From Cymodocea nodosa (Eukaryota > Streptophyta > Magnoliopsida > Alismatales > Cymodoceaceae), in assembly GCA_036874045.1 (NCBI GenBank), contig JAZBRI010000011.1:5208001-5272000 (forward strand): DNA of 64,000 bases, read 5' to 3'. The notes beneath the pieces were generated by a model. That model saw only the letters and a list, made by a program, of their open reading frames with translations, made no database searches and was not told the origin of the DNA. This document shows, piece after piece, positions 33,878 through 45,398 of this stretch; within the stretch, counting starts at the first letter, position 1, and each line of letters begins with the position of its first letter. The translations under genes and the position numbers were made by a program.

Positions 33878-34444
33878 GGAATTACACAACAACACGGAAT
33901 CGCTCTGATCTTTCTATTCTAAGTTCTAACTGATCTACTGGATAACGCCCCCAAAACCCTAGGTTTTAAAATAAACTCTAATTTTAAGTGGGTAATTGGG
34001 TCATTTCCCAAAAAAAACTCTCACTCTCTCATCTATGGTCTTAACTACAGTACTCCGTTGAGTTACAGTTAACTCAATGGAATAAACTCGTTGACTAACT
34101 TAAGACTCAACGGAGTAAGTTCGTTGAGTTAAGCATAACTCAATTGATCTCTCGTACAAACAGATATATAAAAAAAATAAAAAAAAAATACTTAAGATAA
34201 TAGTTTTTTTTTTTCTTTTTCAGTTTTTACTGGTTTAACCGATAATATGTTTCGGTCAGATCGACCTTTTTTTCAGTTGAACCGATACTATGTTTCGGTA
34301 AAACCAAAAGTTTTTTTTTTTTACTAAAAATTAATATAGATTTTTATGTTCCAGTCATACGATGGATCTAGTCGGTTGAACTACAACGATTTTTTATATT
34401 TTATAATTTTATAATTTTTTTTAATAAAAATAAAAACTGATTTC
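33878..34444 (-). promoter_or_regulatory. Putative promoter region before ORF3 of G
   Basis: A telo-box in palindromic form AAAACCCTAGGTTTT (33953-33967) lies about 80 bases before the ORF3 ATG, and an array of CCGTTGAGTTACAGTTAACT-type inverted repeats is at 34051-34145. Poly-A/T tracts and motifs like GGTTGAACCGA/TCGGTCAGATCGACC fill 34180-34440. The counterpart in H (63133-63912) has the same order. Confidence 0.45.
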
Positions 34445-35735
34445 TTACTGAGTAAAGCTCGAGTAGTCCTCTACTTTGACTTCTTCTATAATTCCAAAGG
34501 AGCTTTTTGGTATTTTCAGAATAGGTCTAACTCTTTGTCCATTTACTTTAAAGATATTCTGATTTTTAGGATTTTCAATCTCAATAGCTCCATAGGGAGA
34601 AATATTTCGAACTATGTAAGGTCCTACCCATCTAGATCTTAATTTTCCTGGATGGTTATGGAGTCTAGCCATGTAAAGATATACTTCTTGTCCTATTTCA
34701 AAGCTTTTTCCTATCATGCTAGAATTTCATTTTCTCTTTTTCTCTTACAGTCTTTGAATAAGCTTCATTCCTAAATTCTTCAAATTCAATTAATTACATT
34801 TTCCTATTTTCAGCAACTTGATTTAAATTAGTGTTTACAGTTTTTAATGCCCAATAAGCTTTATGTTCTATTTCAGTTGGTAAATGACAACTTTTTCCAT
34901 ATACTAGCCTAAAAGGTGGCATACCTAAGCTTGTCTTATAAGTAGTTCTATAAGCCCAAAGTGCATCTATCAATCTATTAGCCCAATCTATTCTAGTAGG
35001 ATTTACTACTTTTTCTAAGATTAACTTAATTTGTTTGTTAGCACTTTCTACTTGTCCACTTGTTTGCGGATGATATGATTTGGCAATTTTATGGTTTACT
35101 CCATATTTCTTCATTAAGGCTTCAAAACTTCTATTACAAAAATGAGTTCCTCTATCACTGATAATAGCTTTAAGTATTCCAAATTTGGCAAATATATTGG
35201 TTCTTATAAATTGTATTACCACTTTGTTGTCATTAGTTTTTGTAGGAATAGCTTCTATCCATTTAGATACATAATCCACCCCTAACAATATGTAATTAAA
35301 TTGATTAGACATAGGAAATATACCCATAAAATCTATTCCCCACACATCAAATATTTCAACCTCAATAATAGGATTAAGAGGCATCATATTCCTCTTTGAT
35401 ATTCTTCCTATTTGTTGACACCTTAAACAATTTAAGAAATATTTATGAGCATCTTTGAATAGTGTTGGCCAATAAAACCCACATTGCAAAATTTTTGCAG
35501 CAGTTTTCCTTGAGCCAAAATGCCCTCCACAAGTTTGGTCATGACAGAAAGACAATATGCTCTAATATTCAATTTCTGGAACACACCTCCTTAAAACCAG
35601 ATCAGGACATTTCTTAAATAAGTATGGGTCTTCCCAATAGTAATATTTTACTCTTGAGAAAAACAATTTCTTATCTTGTCTATTCCAATCCTTAGGTGTT
35701 AAACTAGTAACTAAGTAATTAACTATGTCTGCATA
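34445..35735 (-). pseudogene. pol: Gypsy integrase of G
   Basis: Zinc-binding part: HDQTCGGHFGSRKTAAKIL and [13 protein letters not shown]. Core acidic residues: [19 protein letters not shown] and [14 protein letters not shown] (Glu kept, unlike H). A C-terminal SH3-like end LHNHPGKLRSRWVGPYIV is read in another frame from 34717 after a frameshift near 34750. A stop lies near 35556. It would insert the cDNA. The last residues, VKVEDYSSFTQ, end at 34445. Confidence 0.93.
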
Positions 35736-36907
35736 TCAAGGTATTGTGTTGATGGTCATTAATTGTTTATCAAGAAAATTATCCTTAATTTCAATATTTG
35801 ATTTTTCTATTTGTAATCTTGATAAATGATCTGCTACTACATTCTTACAACCTTTTTTATCTTTAATTTCTAGATCAAATTCTTGTAATAATAATATCCA
35901 TCGAATCGATCTTGGGTTAGTCTCTTTTTTTGCTATTAGGTGTTTTAAAGTTGAATGATCCGTGTATACTATTACTTTAGCTCCAATCAGATATGATCTA
36001 AACTTTTCTAAGGCAAACACAATAGCTAATAGTTTTTTTTCAGTAGTTGTGTAATTAACTTGAGCATCTTTTAAGGTTTTGCTTGCATAATGAATCACTC
36101 TAGGAGATTTTTCTATCTTCTGTCCCAACACTGCTCCTAGAGCAAAATCAGATGCATCACACATTAATTCAAATGGATGGCTCCAATCAGGTGCTTGAAT
36201 TATACAAGTTGAAATTAAGCTAGTTTTAAGTCTAAAAAATGCTTCCTTGCAATTTTTATCAAAGTTAAATGGGACATCTTTTAATAGATTAGTTAAAGGT
36301 CTAGCTATTTTGCTAAAGTCTTTAATAAATGTTCTATAAAAACCAGCATGTCCTAGAAATGATCTAATATCTTTTATTAATTTAGGTTCTGGTAGATTAG
36401 AAATTACTTCTATTTTAGCTTTATCTCCTTCCAACCCTTTCTTTGAAACAACATGCTCTAAGACTATTCCTTGTTTAACTATGAAGTGACATTTTTCCCA
36501 ATTTAAAACCAAATTTTTTTCCACATAGCGTTTTAATATTTGGTCTAAATTTTTTAAACAAACTTCATATGAGTTGCCATATACAGTAAAATCATCCATA
36601 AATATTTCTAAAAAATCTTTAGTCATTCCAGTAAATATGCCGTGCATACACCTTTGAAAGGTAGCTAGTGCATTGCATAATCCAAATGGCATTCTCTTAA
36701 AAGCATAAGTTCCATTTGTACAGGTGAAAGTTGTTTTCTCTTGATCCTCTAATGCTACTGGAATTTGATTATAACCTGAATACCCATCTAGGAAACAAAA
36801 ATATTCTTGCCCTACTAATCTTTCCAACATTTGATCTATAAAAGGTAAGGGAAAATGATCTTTCCTAGTCATAGCATTCAGCTTTCTATAGTCTATACAT
36901 ACTCTCC
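35736..36907 (-). pseudogene. pol: Gypsy reverse transcriptase and RNase H of G
   Basis: [51 protein letters not shown] and the catalytic FMDDFTVYG are [16 protein letters not shown] and [19 protein letters not shown] are RNase H. FMDD in place of YVDD is usual for the Athila/Tat clade. This frame is offset from the protease frame, so a frameshift lies near 36905. Confidence 0.94.
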
Positions 36908-36910
36908 AAC

Positions 36911-38240
36911 CTAATTGAATTCTAGTAGGTCTTGACTTTCATTCCTAGTAACTGTTAATCCTGATTTCTTGGGAACTACATGGATTGGGCTAACCCACGA
37001 GCTATCAGAAATCAGATAAATTATGTCATTATCTAACCATTTCACTATTTCCTTCCTGACTACTTCTTTAAGGTTTGGATTTAATCTCCTCTTAGGAATT
37101 CTAACAGGTTTAGCATTCTCTTCTAAATATATGTGGTGGCAGCATAAAGTTGAACTTAACCCTTTTATATCAGTCATAGTCCATCCTATTGCTTCTTTAT
37201 AACTTTTTACTACTTCTTTTAATTTAGCTATTTGATCTTCTTTTAAATCTGAAGCAATAATGATTGGACAGGTTCGTTTCTCTTCCAGAAATATATAGGT
37301 TAATTCAAGAGGTAAATGTTTTAATTCTAAATGCTGCCCATTAGAGGCCAGAGCTCCTAATTGAACATCATCATTTTCTAAATTAATTTCTTCCAGATCT
37401 CCTTCTGTATTTATGCTTTCACTTTCCTCTAAAGTTTCAGAATTGATTTGCCTATTTAATTCTTCTTGAATCACATCCTCTAAAAAGTCTATGGTATGCA
37501 AGGACATTTCTAACTCCTAAAACCTTTCTGGTTTGAAAATATTTAATTGAGTATCCTCATTACCATATGATAACTTCATTACTCCAGTTTTACAATTTAT
37601 AATAGCTCTTGATGTTGCTAAAAATGGCCTTCCCAAAATTAAAGATGTATCACTATTTTTATGCTTAATTTGTTGGGAATCCAAAATTACAATATCAATA
37701 GGATATATAAAGTTTTTGATTTTAATTAAGACATCCTCTATTTTTCATCTAGGGTATCTTATACTTCTATCAGCTAATTGAATAACCGTACTAGTAGGAG
37801 TTAAGCCTTCTAATCCTAAGGATGGAAATATATCACTTGGCATAACATTTATACCTGCACCTAAGTCTATTAAGGTTCTTTCTAGAATGGTATTTCCTAT
37901 GGTGCATGATATAACAAGGATTCCAGGATTAGATAACTTTTTAGGAATTTGTGGCAAAAATAGGGTACTACTTTGCTCAACTAAAAAGACCTTTCTAAGA
38001 ACCTTTCGCTCTTATTTCGTAGTACACCAATCCTCAAGAAATTTAGCACAAGGTGGCATTTTCTGCAATAGATCTAATAAAGTAATGTTAACTTGTACTT
38101 TTTCAAAAATTTCTCTGATTTTTTCTTATTTTTCAGGTATTGTTTGTTGTAATCTTTCAGGATAGGGCGCTAAAGATTGTGATTTAAAAGATTCTTTTTC
38201 TTTCAGTTGATTTGTTTGATCATTTTTAGCCTCATTAGCA
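36911..38240 (-). pseudogene. pol: Gypsy protease and RT N-terminus of G
   Basis: The Athila/Tat-style lead-in LLDLLQKMPPCAKFLEDW precedes the protease ISCTIGNTILERTLIDLGAG, INVMPSDIF and IQLADRSIRYPR. LIDLGAG is the active-site triad region (D-L-G in place of D-S/T-G, as in Athila). Then IVILDSQQIKH, LILGRPFLATS and the RT lead-in VRIPKRRLNPNLKEVVRKEI. In-frame stops lie near 37535, 37745, 38015 and 38130. Confidence 0.9.
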
Positions 38241-38248
38241 GATTCAGA

Positions 38249-39079
38249 TTATTCTTTAGTGATTTCTAGATTTTCAGCTATTACATTTTCATTATCATTT
38301 TGATTTTTACTCTTATCCACCTTCATATTATTTTCATTTTGAGATCTTGGTGGTATATCAGTTCCAAATCTTAATGTTACACATACATCTTCCAGATTTT
38401 CGTTACTCTTGTGATGTTTTTGTATACCATTTTCGTGATTATGATCTTCAATTGTTTGTAGTTTTAAAGTGCATTCTTTAAATTCTCTTTCATTAGTATT
38501 TTCTTTTGGCTGTGTATTTTGCAAATTATGCGGATCTATAACATTATAATTTCCATTGTCCTGTTACATAACTTGTATTTTCATTGTATATTTGTCTAAT
38601 GCTTTTAGTTTTCTTTCCAGATCATCTAATCTCATTGCATTCAATTTTTGATCAATTTTCATTATGGTTTTTTCAGTTTCGTAAATTATATACATTTTAG
38701 GTTCTGAATATGCTTCCTTATAGTTTGATTGGTTGACTTCTTGTTGCTGACACATAAAGTATTCTAATTTGTCTAGGTTTTGCTCTATACTACGCTCTAG
38801 TCTGTCATACCTATCCCAAACTTCCGTGTCTCTCAACATATTACACATTCTATACTAACCATTAGTTGGGTAAACTATAGAATTCTCATACTCGACTCTA
38901 TTATATTGAGGATAAGTCATTTGTTGTTCATGGGATCTAGCCATCTGCAAACGTCTCAGTTTCAAACAGTCAGAAATGTCGTGACCTTCAGAATTACAGA
39001 ATTCACATATGCTAACTATAGGTTTCAGAAATCTTTGAGCATAAGCGTATGCCATATTCTCAATTACAGAAGAAAACAC
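38249..39079 (-). pseudogene. Zinc-knuckle (NC) start of the G polyprotein
   Basis: MFSSVIENMAYAYAQRFLK leads straight into CEFCNSEGHDISDC, a complete CX2CX4HX4C knuckle, then an acidic/charged coil (YDRLERSIEQNLDKLEYF, LDDLERKLKALDKY). The ATG is about 50 bases from the primer site, so there is no room for a capsid domain before it. In Athila/Tat elements the knuckle closes gag. Here it opens the pol frame, and the capsid part is at 29337-30516. Stops at 38855 and near 38560. Confidence 0.82.
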
Positions 39080-39130
39080 ACAACACTCTAGCTATTAAAA
39101 CAAAATAGCTCTAACAGTTGCTTATATGAA

Positions 39131-39149
39131 TTCCCCGACAATGGCGCTA
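39131..39149 (-). other. Primer binding site of G
   Basis: On the minus strand TAGCGCCATTGTCGGGGAA, close to the TGGCGCCGTTGTCGGGGA type used by Athila/Tat elements (tRNA-Asp, from memory). It is 7 bases inside the LTR. Confidence 0.85.
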
Positions 39150-39156
39150 AAAAACT

Positions 39157-41418
39157 TGTTTGGATCTCCAACATAGCACTAGAAAACTTGTTTGGATCTC
39201 CAGCAACGTGCCAGAAAAACTTGGATTTGTTAACTTCTGTTTTTACTTAGTTAATTTATCTTTATGCCTATATCACTGAATTCCTTTTTAGAAGTAAACA
39301 AACAACCTTTCACACAAATTAGATATTAATTCCAATTTGTATTTTAACTACAAGTACATAGTGTCTATTGTATTAGTGTGCAAGTACAGGTCGATCCCAT
39401 AGGGAATTGCTTAAGAATTACGAACTGTTCCGTTTTTAACAATCAAATTTATATTCAATAAGCTCTTCGTTGAGTTACAGTTAACTCAACAGAAAAAGTT
39501 CGTTGAATTATGGCTAACTTAACGGACTAACCTCGTGGACTTAAGTTAACTCCACGAGCCTGCCTTTCCTATTTAATATTGCTATTTATAGAGGAATTCG
39601 GCCAACCATTGGGTGGTTCCACAGATTGTAAATAACATCAATTAAGCTCTTTAATGTTAGTAAACACTAGATTTATCATTAGGCAATACTAACATTCAGA
39701 TAATTCAAACAATAACCATTAAAATCTTTAAGTCTTTTGAACGAACCAATTTCAGTAAACTGTAAAACAAACATAAAACAATCACAACACTGACAAAGAT
39801 AACATTAATCACGATACAAAACAAATAATACAACACTCAAATACAAAATATAAACACAGATAAGTTGTTTTTGGTATTTTTGTTTTGATATGAGCATGGA
39901 AATGGGCGAAAGGGGAAATGTAAAGTAATCTCAGTCGATAGTAAATACTTCCGTCACTACATGTGACTTGATTACACAATTGAAAATTAAACCACTTACA
40001 ATTCTGTCTCCTCTCCCTATAGAATCGCGAGTCCAGAATTGCAAGATGATCTCTTCTTCAACATACAGGCATCAACCTGAAGCCAATGCTAGAAGTTGTA
40101 TGATCTCCTAAGATATGAGTCAACGCTTGGTGAAAATGGCTTCCCTTCCTGCAACACGATCACTCCTCACAATGGTTGTTAAGCATTGTGTTTGGCTCGG
40201 AATCGACCCGACATCGGGAAAGTATCCTCACAGACCTCCGATGGTTGGTGATTATGGTGGTGGTGGAGTTGGTTGGTGTGGTACTTCAGAGAATTACCGA
40301 TGTTGCCTGTAGAAAGCTCGGTGATCCTCCTCTGTACACATTGACCACACCCATCGGCCACCACCCTTTACTTCTTTTTCTTCTTTTCTTTTATATTTAT
40401 TCAGTGGTAACTGCTTCTGCTTGAATGGTCGGTTGGATTTCCTTCATTCATATCAACAACGATGATTTCTTCTCCCTTCGATGAGTGAATTCTTACGTGA
40501 TACGTGCGATCGTGGTTTTTTTCTTCCAACTATCCTGTTTCTCCAACCGCTATAGTGACATATTAGAAAATAAATGGTCCGTGGAGTTACAGATAACTCA
40601 ATGGACTTGCTTCATTGATTTAACTATAAAACACGTGCATCAATTTAACTATTCGATGCTCAAGTGCATTTCGAATACTTACAAACTTAACTATCTGATG
40701 CCTAGATGCATTTCGGATAGTTACAAACTTAACTATCTGATGCTCAGATGCATTTCAGATAGTTACAGATAACTCACCGATATATAACTTAAGTCAATCT
40801 TCCAGATCACGACACGTGTCATCAGTAGTTTTATAATAAAGAAATATTTCAGAGAGTTACAAGTCTAACTATACGATGCCCAGATGCATTTCGGATAGTT
40901 AGAGATAACTCACTGAAAATCCACTTAAGTCATTCTTCTAGAACATGACACGTGTCATCAGTAGTTTTATAATAAAAGGAGATTTCGGAGAGTTACACAT
41001 ATAACTATTTGATGCCCAACTGCAATTTCAGATACTTAGAGATAACTCACTGAAAGTCCACTTAAGTCATGCATTATGGTTTCGACATGTGTACTTTAGG
41101 AAATAATAAAATATTCTTTTAAAACATAACTGTTTGGCAATTTAAACATAATTGTCTAGTACATGTTTGGTACGTTAAACATAACTATCCAAAATAACAG
41201 AAAATTTGGATACTTAAGAATTTCACAGCCTGTAATTTACCGGTAGTTCAGAAATGCACTAAATTAATATTAATTCCCTGAAATTAAGCAAATTCTTTCA
41301 TTAACGCTTATAACAGTGCAATTATAACAAAATGGCTTAATTCTCATATGATAAGCTAAATATTATGCAATTAACCATCATTTAACCGTTAATATTATGC
41401 AATTTTTCATTCTAAACA
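39157..41418 (-). repeat. 5' LTR of G (2262 bp)
   Basis: Starts TGTTTAGAATG at 41418 and ends GATCCAAACA at 39157 (minus strand), with a TGTTT/AAACA terminal inverted repeat. TATA box at 40390-40395; hairpin repeats at 40640-41060; two primer-site-like units at 39157-39225. It is followed by the target duplication ggtgt. Confidence 0.95.
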
Positions 41419-41423
41419 GGTGT
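41419..41423. repeat. Target site duplication of G, right copy (ggtgt)
   Basis: It equals 23976-23980; removal of G restores the integrase reading of F. Confidence 0.93.
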
Positions 41424-42360
41424 CCATTTGATCATTATCAAATTCTGTACCATGATCACTCCTTAGTTTTTGAATTTTAACATTTTTCTCATTCTAAACT
41501 TTATTACAGAATATCTTAAATATTTCAAAAACTTCAGTTTTATTAGTTAGAAAATAAACCCAAGTAAACCTAGAATAGTCATCAACTAGTACAAAAGCAT
41601 AATGTTTACCTCCTAGACTGGTAGTCCTAGTAGGTCCAAATAAACCCATATGCACTAGTTCTAATACTCTTTTGCTTGTTATTTCATTTAAACTTTTAAA
41701 GGATGTTTTATGTAATTTACTTAGTTGACATGCATGATACATAAACTCTTTCGAGTACTTAATACTAGGTAAACCTCTAACCAGATTCTTTTTAGACAGC
41801 TTTTGTAATAATTTTAAGTTTGAGTGTCCTAGCCTTCTATGCCATAAAATGACTTCATCTGATTTTGCAATCAAGCAAGCAATGACTTTAATAATATCAT
41901 AAGGCAAATTTAGAATACAAACAGATTCTTTCTTATATGCAATGAATAAAATTTCGTTTGCATACATGTTTATAATTTTACAGGAATCTTTTTCAGAAAT
42001 TACTCTATAAAACTTCATTAAGATAGGGACACTCAATAAATTAAAACCTAAGTTTTCTACTAATAAGACATCATTTATAAAACACTTTTTAGTTATCCAA
42101 ACCTTGCCATACCCAAAGATGCTTGTTTTACTTTTATTTCCAAAGGTAATTTGTCTGTTCTTTGTCTTTGTTACTTCTATAGGTAATCGTATATCTCTAG
42201 TCATGTGGCTGGATGCTCCATTGTCCATTATCCATTTTGATTTATGTACTTACAAAAATGTTAAGAAGAGATTTTATTTCTTGGAACCCATTTCTAAGTG
42301 CGTCCAAGAATTTTAGAGGGAGTCATATCAAAACAATCAATATTTTTAAACTTCAACTTA
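41424..42360 (-). pseudogene. pol: Element F, protease and integrase N-part
   Basis: On the minus strand: a linker with KWVPRNKISS, then protease WIMDNGASSHMTRD (DNG where DSG is usual), VWITKKCFINDVLLVENLGF, the zinc-binding WHRRLGHSNLKLLQK and CQLSKLHKTSF, and integrase LVHMGLFGP (first catalytic Asp changed to Gly) and SDHGTEFDNDQMD. It is cut at 42360 by the LTR that follows and continued at 23975 beyond G. Copia. Confidence 0.92.
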
Positions 42361-43941
42361 TGTTGAGTATTTTATTTTGATGATGTGTGCTGAATGAAAA
42401 TAATCATATTTGCTCAATTACTATTACTTGTGAAAGGAAATTAAGCACATCAATTAATACAAAAAAAGCATACTGATATAAATACTTGTCTGTATTGGAT
42501 CTAAAATTATACTAAGTTAATAAATAGTTGTTTCGTTGCATTAATTTCTCATTTAACTAAACGTTAAGTTAACGTGTGTTTTTATTGAAAAGCATGATAT
42601 ATTTTAAAGTTATATCTTCTATATCATGTACAGTACATGTTTAGACAACTTGTTAAGTTAGAGTGTTAAAATTTGTATAGAGATCACGTGAGAGCTCGTC
42701 AAGTTAGAGGCTTAAAGGTTAAAATAGGTCACGTGAGAACTCGTTAAGTTAGTGAGTAAAAGAAGAGACAAACTCGTTAAGTTAGTGTTGTACACGTGGT
42801 GAAATTATAAGCTACGAATGTTATATTGTATCACATGAGGTGCACATGTTTAACTCCTTAAGTTAACATAACTAAATGCATTGAGTTGCTATATTGAACA
42901 CTAAGGCAATGCGTTAGGTTAGCGTTATAAAACTTAAGTTGTTATTTTTGCACGTGGTAAAATTCTTATTATAAAAACATTTGTTTATTACTGGTTCGTT
43001 GAGTTATCTGTAACACAACAGAGATGGTTTACTGAGTTACCGTAACACTATGGATATGGTTCCTTGAGTTAGCGTAACACCACGGACTTAATTCGTTGAG
43101 TTAGCTACAGTACTTGTCACGTGAGTTAGCACATGAGGAACTCGTTAAGTTAGAAACGTTAAGTTACATATCTACTTGTTTACTCACTTAGTTAACATTA
43201 AAGTAACGACTTCTTATTATACTTGATGAAAGGTTTTGGACGAGAAAAGTTATTTTGTAGGAAATTTTTTAGAGATCCAAGATTGATGATTAAAGAAAAT
43301 TCAAAATGTAAACGTGGGTCAGAACGTGTGTATTTCGATGAAGGAAAAAGAAAAGACGTGAAGAAGTAGAAGACTGATGGTGATTAAACGTGGAGAATAT
43401 GTATGAAATGAAAATACAGTATAAAAGGCATAGAATTCTTGTTGATCAGTTATCCCTACACACAAAACGAAAAATCTTTTTAGGGATCAAAAACACCTTT
43501 TGGGGAAAAGCTCTCAGATGGAAGAAAATTCAGTGAAGTAGAAAAAGGTAAGATTTATGTCATTGAAGATCTAAAATATTAGAAGAAAGAAAATTCGATG
43601 AAGTAGAGAAAGACTAGATATTCGTCACTGAAGAATTTTTGAAGAAGAAAGAGAAGAAGAAGAAGAAAGATATCAAATAGGGAGAAATGTTTTAAATTCC
43701 GCAAATTAGTTTTCTCTATTTGCAATTATGAAATTGTATAGATGAAACCTGATATCGACATATAATTGCATCTACAATTTCTGAGGAGAATTGAATTGTA
43801 TATTGTAATTGAAACCTTGAATAAAAATGATTTTATGAAAACAGTGTCTCGACTCATTTTTGAGTTTTAAAGTTTCAATTATGATCGAAAATGTTGAAAA
43901 ACACAATTCACCTCCATCTTATGTAGCCATACGATCCTACA
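42361..43941 (+). repeat. A-type Copia LTR with attached primer site (5' LTR of a deleted element)
   Basis: TGTTGAGTATTTTATTTTG at the start, CGATCCTACA at the end, 1581 bp, TATA box at 43420-43428. The primer site after it shows it was a 5' LTR, not a solo LTR; the rest of that element is lost. No 5-bp duplication flanks it. Confidence 0.92.
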
Positions 43942-43943
43942 AG

Positions 43944-43954
43944 TGGTATTAGAG
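43944..43954 (+). other. Primer binding site remnant
   Basis: TGGTATTAGAG just after the LTR; its continuation is replaced by tttttt and a minus-strand LTR. Confidence 0.75.
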
Positions 43955-44062
43955 TTTTTTCTATATTAATTGATGTACTTAATTTCCTTTCATAAGCAAT
44001 AGTAATTGAGTAAATATGATTATTTTCATTCAGCACACATCATCAAAACAAAATACTCAACA
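43955..44062 (-). repeat. Fragment of the 3' LTR of element B, head-on to the plus LTR
   Basis: Reverse complement of the first 108 bases of the A-type LTR, with TGTTGAGTATT at 44062. It meets the plus-strand primer site at a short shared agctttt-like run. Confidence 0.85.
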
Positions 44063-44616
44063 ATCTCCCCCTTTTAGATGATGACAAAACCATATTAAAT
44101 CAATTATAAAATATATTTAACTCAACAAAGTACCTTTGTTGGGTTAACTTTTAATTCAACAAACAAGTTTGTTGACTTAAGTTCACTTAAGCTTATTTCT
44201 ATTGTTTGTGTAAAATCTCACCTCTCAAAAATAAAACTTTCAGATGTCAATAATTGCATAAGTATCATTTCTCCCCTTTTCATTATATAATTTAATAACC
44301 ATATAATTTTTCTTTTAGATTATATTATCATTTGTCAAATTACAATAACCATATAAATATCATCTCCCTTTATAATATATGCAATTAAAATCATAATCAT
44401 CTTTTTCTCTTGAATTTATAACAACTTATCTATTTTCTAATAATTATTCCTGCATTTATTACTCTTAGTGTTGTAATTATCAAAAGATTTATCTCTATGT
44501 AAACTAGAGTTGAAATTGTCATTTCTGACATTATTTGATTGTTGATCCCAATATCCTATATTTTTTAAATATAAAGAAAACTAATCAAAAATATTAAAGT
44601 TCTCAAATGACTTAGC
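44063..44616 (-). other. 3' region of minus Copia element B with polypurine tract
   Basis: 44063-44075 is AAAAGGGGGAGAT on the minus strand. The next 300 bases match the 3' end of A2 (51990-52260) in reverse. 44400-44616 is linker text (GYWDQQSNN, SLHRDKSFDNYN) after gag. So the pol and ORF3 of B are deleted between gag linker and 3' end. Confidence 0.75.
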
Positions 44617-45393
44617 CTAATTTTTTTGAAAATTTCTTTTGAAATTCTTGCATTGGGTGCTATTATCTATATGTTGCATTTTATCAATTTGCACATATTT
44701 ATCTTCCGTTTTAATCACACATGGAATAGTTTTTCTTTTACTATTCTTAGTACTAGAAATAAAGACATTATTTTTAGCAATACCATCGTGCAATATATAA
44801 TTTTCAAAAGATACATCGTGTAAACCAATATCATGTATTTCTACATATGATATTTTACTACTAAGTTCATTTGTTATAGTCTGACTATTATTCCATTTAC
44901 TTAAGGTAGCTTTTTTATCACAAACCTTAATTTTTAACATATCAATTTCTGAATTTAAATCAGTAATAGTTAATTTCAGTTTTTCAACTTCACAAATCAT
45001 TTTCTTTTTTTTCAATAATTAAATTTTCACAATTAGCATGCAATTTTCTTTCTATTGCAGTAATCTTTAAAATTTCCTACGCATGCTTTTGATTTTCTTA
45101 TTTAAAAATCAATCTTATTTATAGATTCATCTAGCATTTCCCTAGTGTTCTTTCCTTTTGTTTTTACTTTCTTATATTTTCTAGCTAGTTTATTATATTC
45201 AACAAGTAATCTATCAAAATTATCAAAACTAGCATTTGGAACAAAAGATACCTCACTAGAATTCGCTATGAAGCATACATTTGCTAGATTTTCTTTTGAA
45301 TTTGATTTTGATGAAAATTCATTGTCTAATGTTGAATCCTTTGTTTTTTCACTCTATGAAGCTAAAGAGTCACCCCATGTCACTTTAAGTATC
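44617..45393 (-). pseudogene. Gag C-terminal coiled coil of element B
   Basis: Minus strand from the A2 junction: VTWGDSLAS, NLANVCFIANSSEVSF and LLVEYNKLARKYKKVK, then a lysine/leucine coil (CEVEKLKLTITDLNSEID) and KTEDKYVQIDKMQH. It is homologous to the gag extension of A1 (VTWDDTSEE, AHVCFMA). It joins 53895-54778 when A2 is removed. Stops and a frameshift near 45010. Confidence 0.8.
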
Positions 45394-45398
45394 ATTCT
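45394..45398. repeat. Target site duplication of A2, left copy (attct)
   Basis: It matches 53890-53894 exactly. Confidence 0.94.

Larger units (their letters stand above)
23981..41418 (-). mobile_element. Large Gypsy element G (Athila/Tat-like pol) with ORF3, displaced gag and an F-box gene
   Basis: 17,438 bp, bounded by 2.26-kb LTRs (TGTTTAG...CCAAACA) and exact 5-bp duplications. Minus-strand order: 5' LTR, primer site, zinc-knuckle ORF fused to protease-RT-RNase H-integrase, ORF3, a capsid-type gag, an F-box gene, a non-coding module, polypurine tract, 3' LTR. The order protease-RT-RNase H-integrase is that of Gypsy. The gag position after pol and the F-box gene are not known to me in any family. 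It inserted in Copia element F. Frameshifts and stops are present in each ORF. Confidence 0.92.

Noticed and set aside
40115..40312. Open frames in the GC-richer part of the G/H LTRs (also 24945-25142 and 57239-57430)
   Set aside because: They lie in LTR sequence downstream of the TATA box, are repeated with the LTRs, differ in frame between copies and show no protein family.
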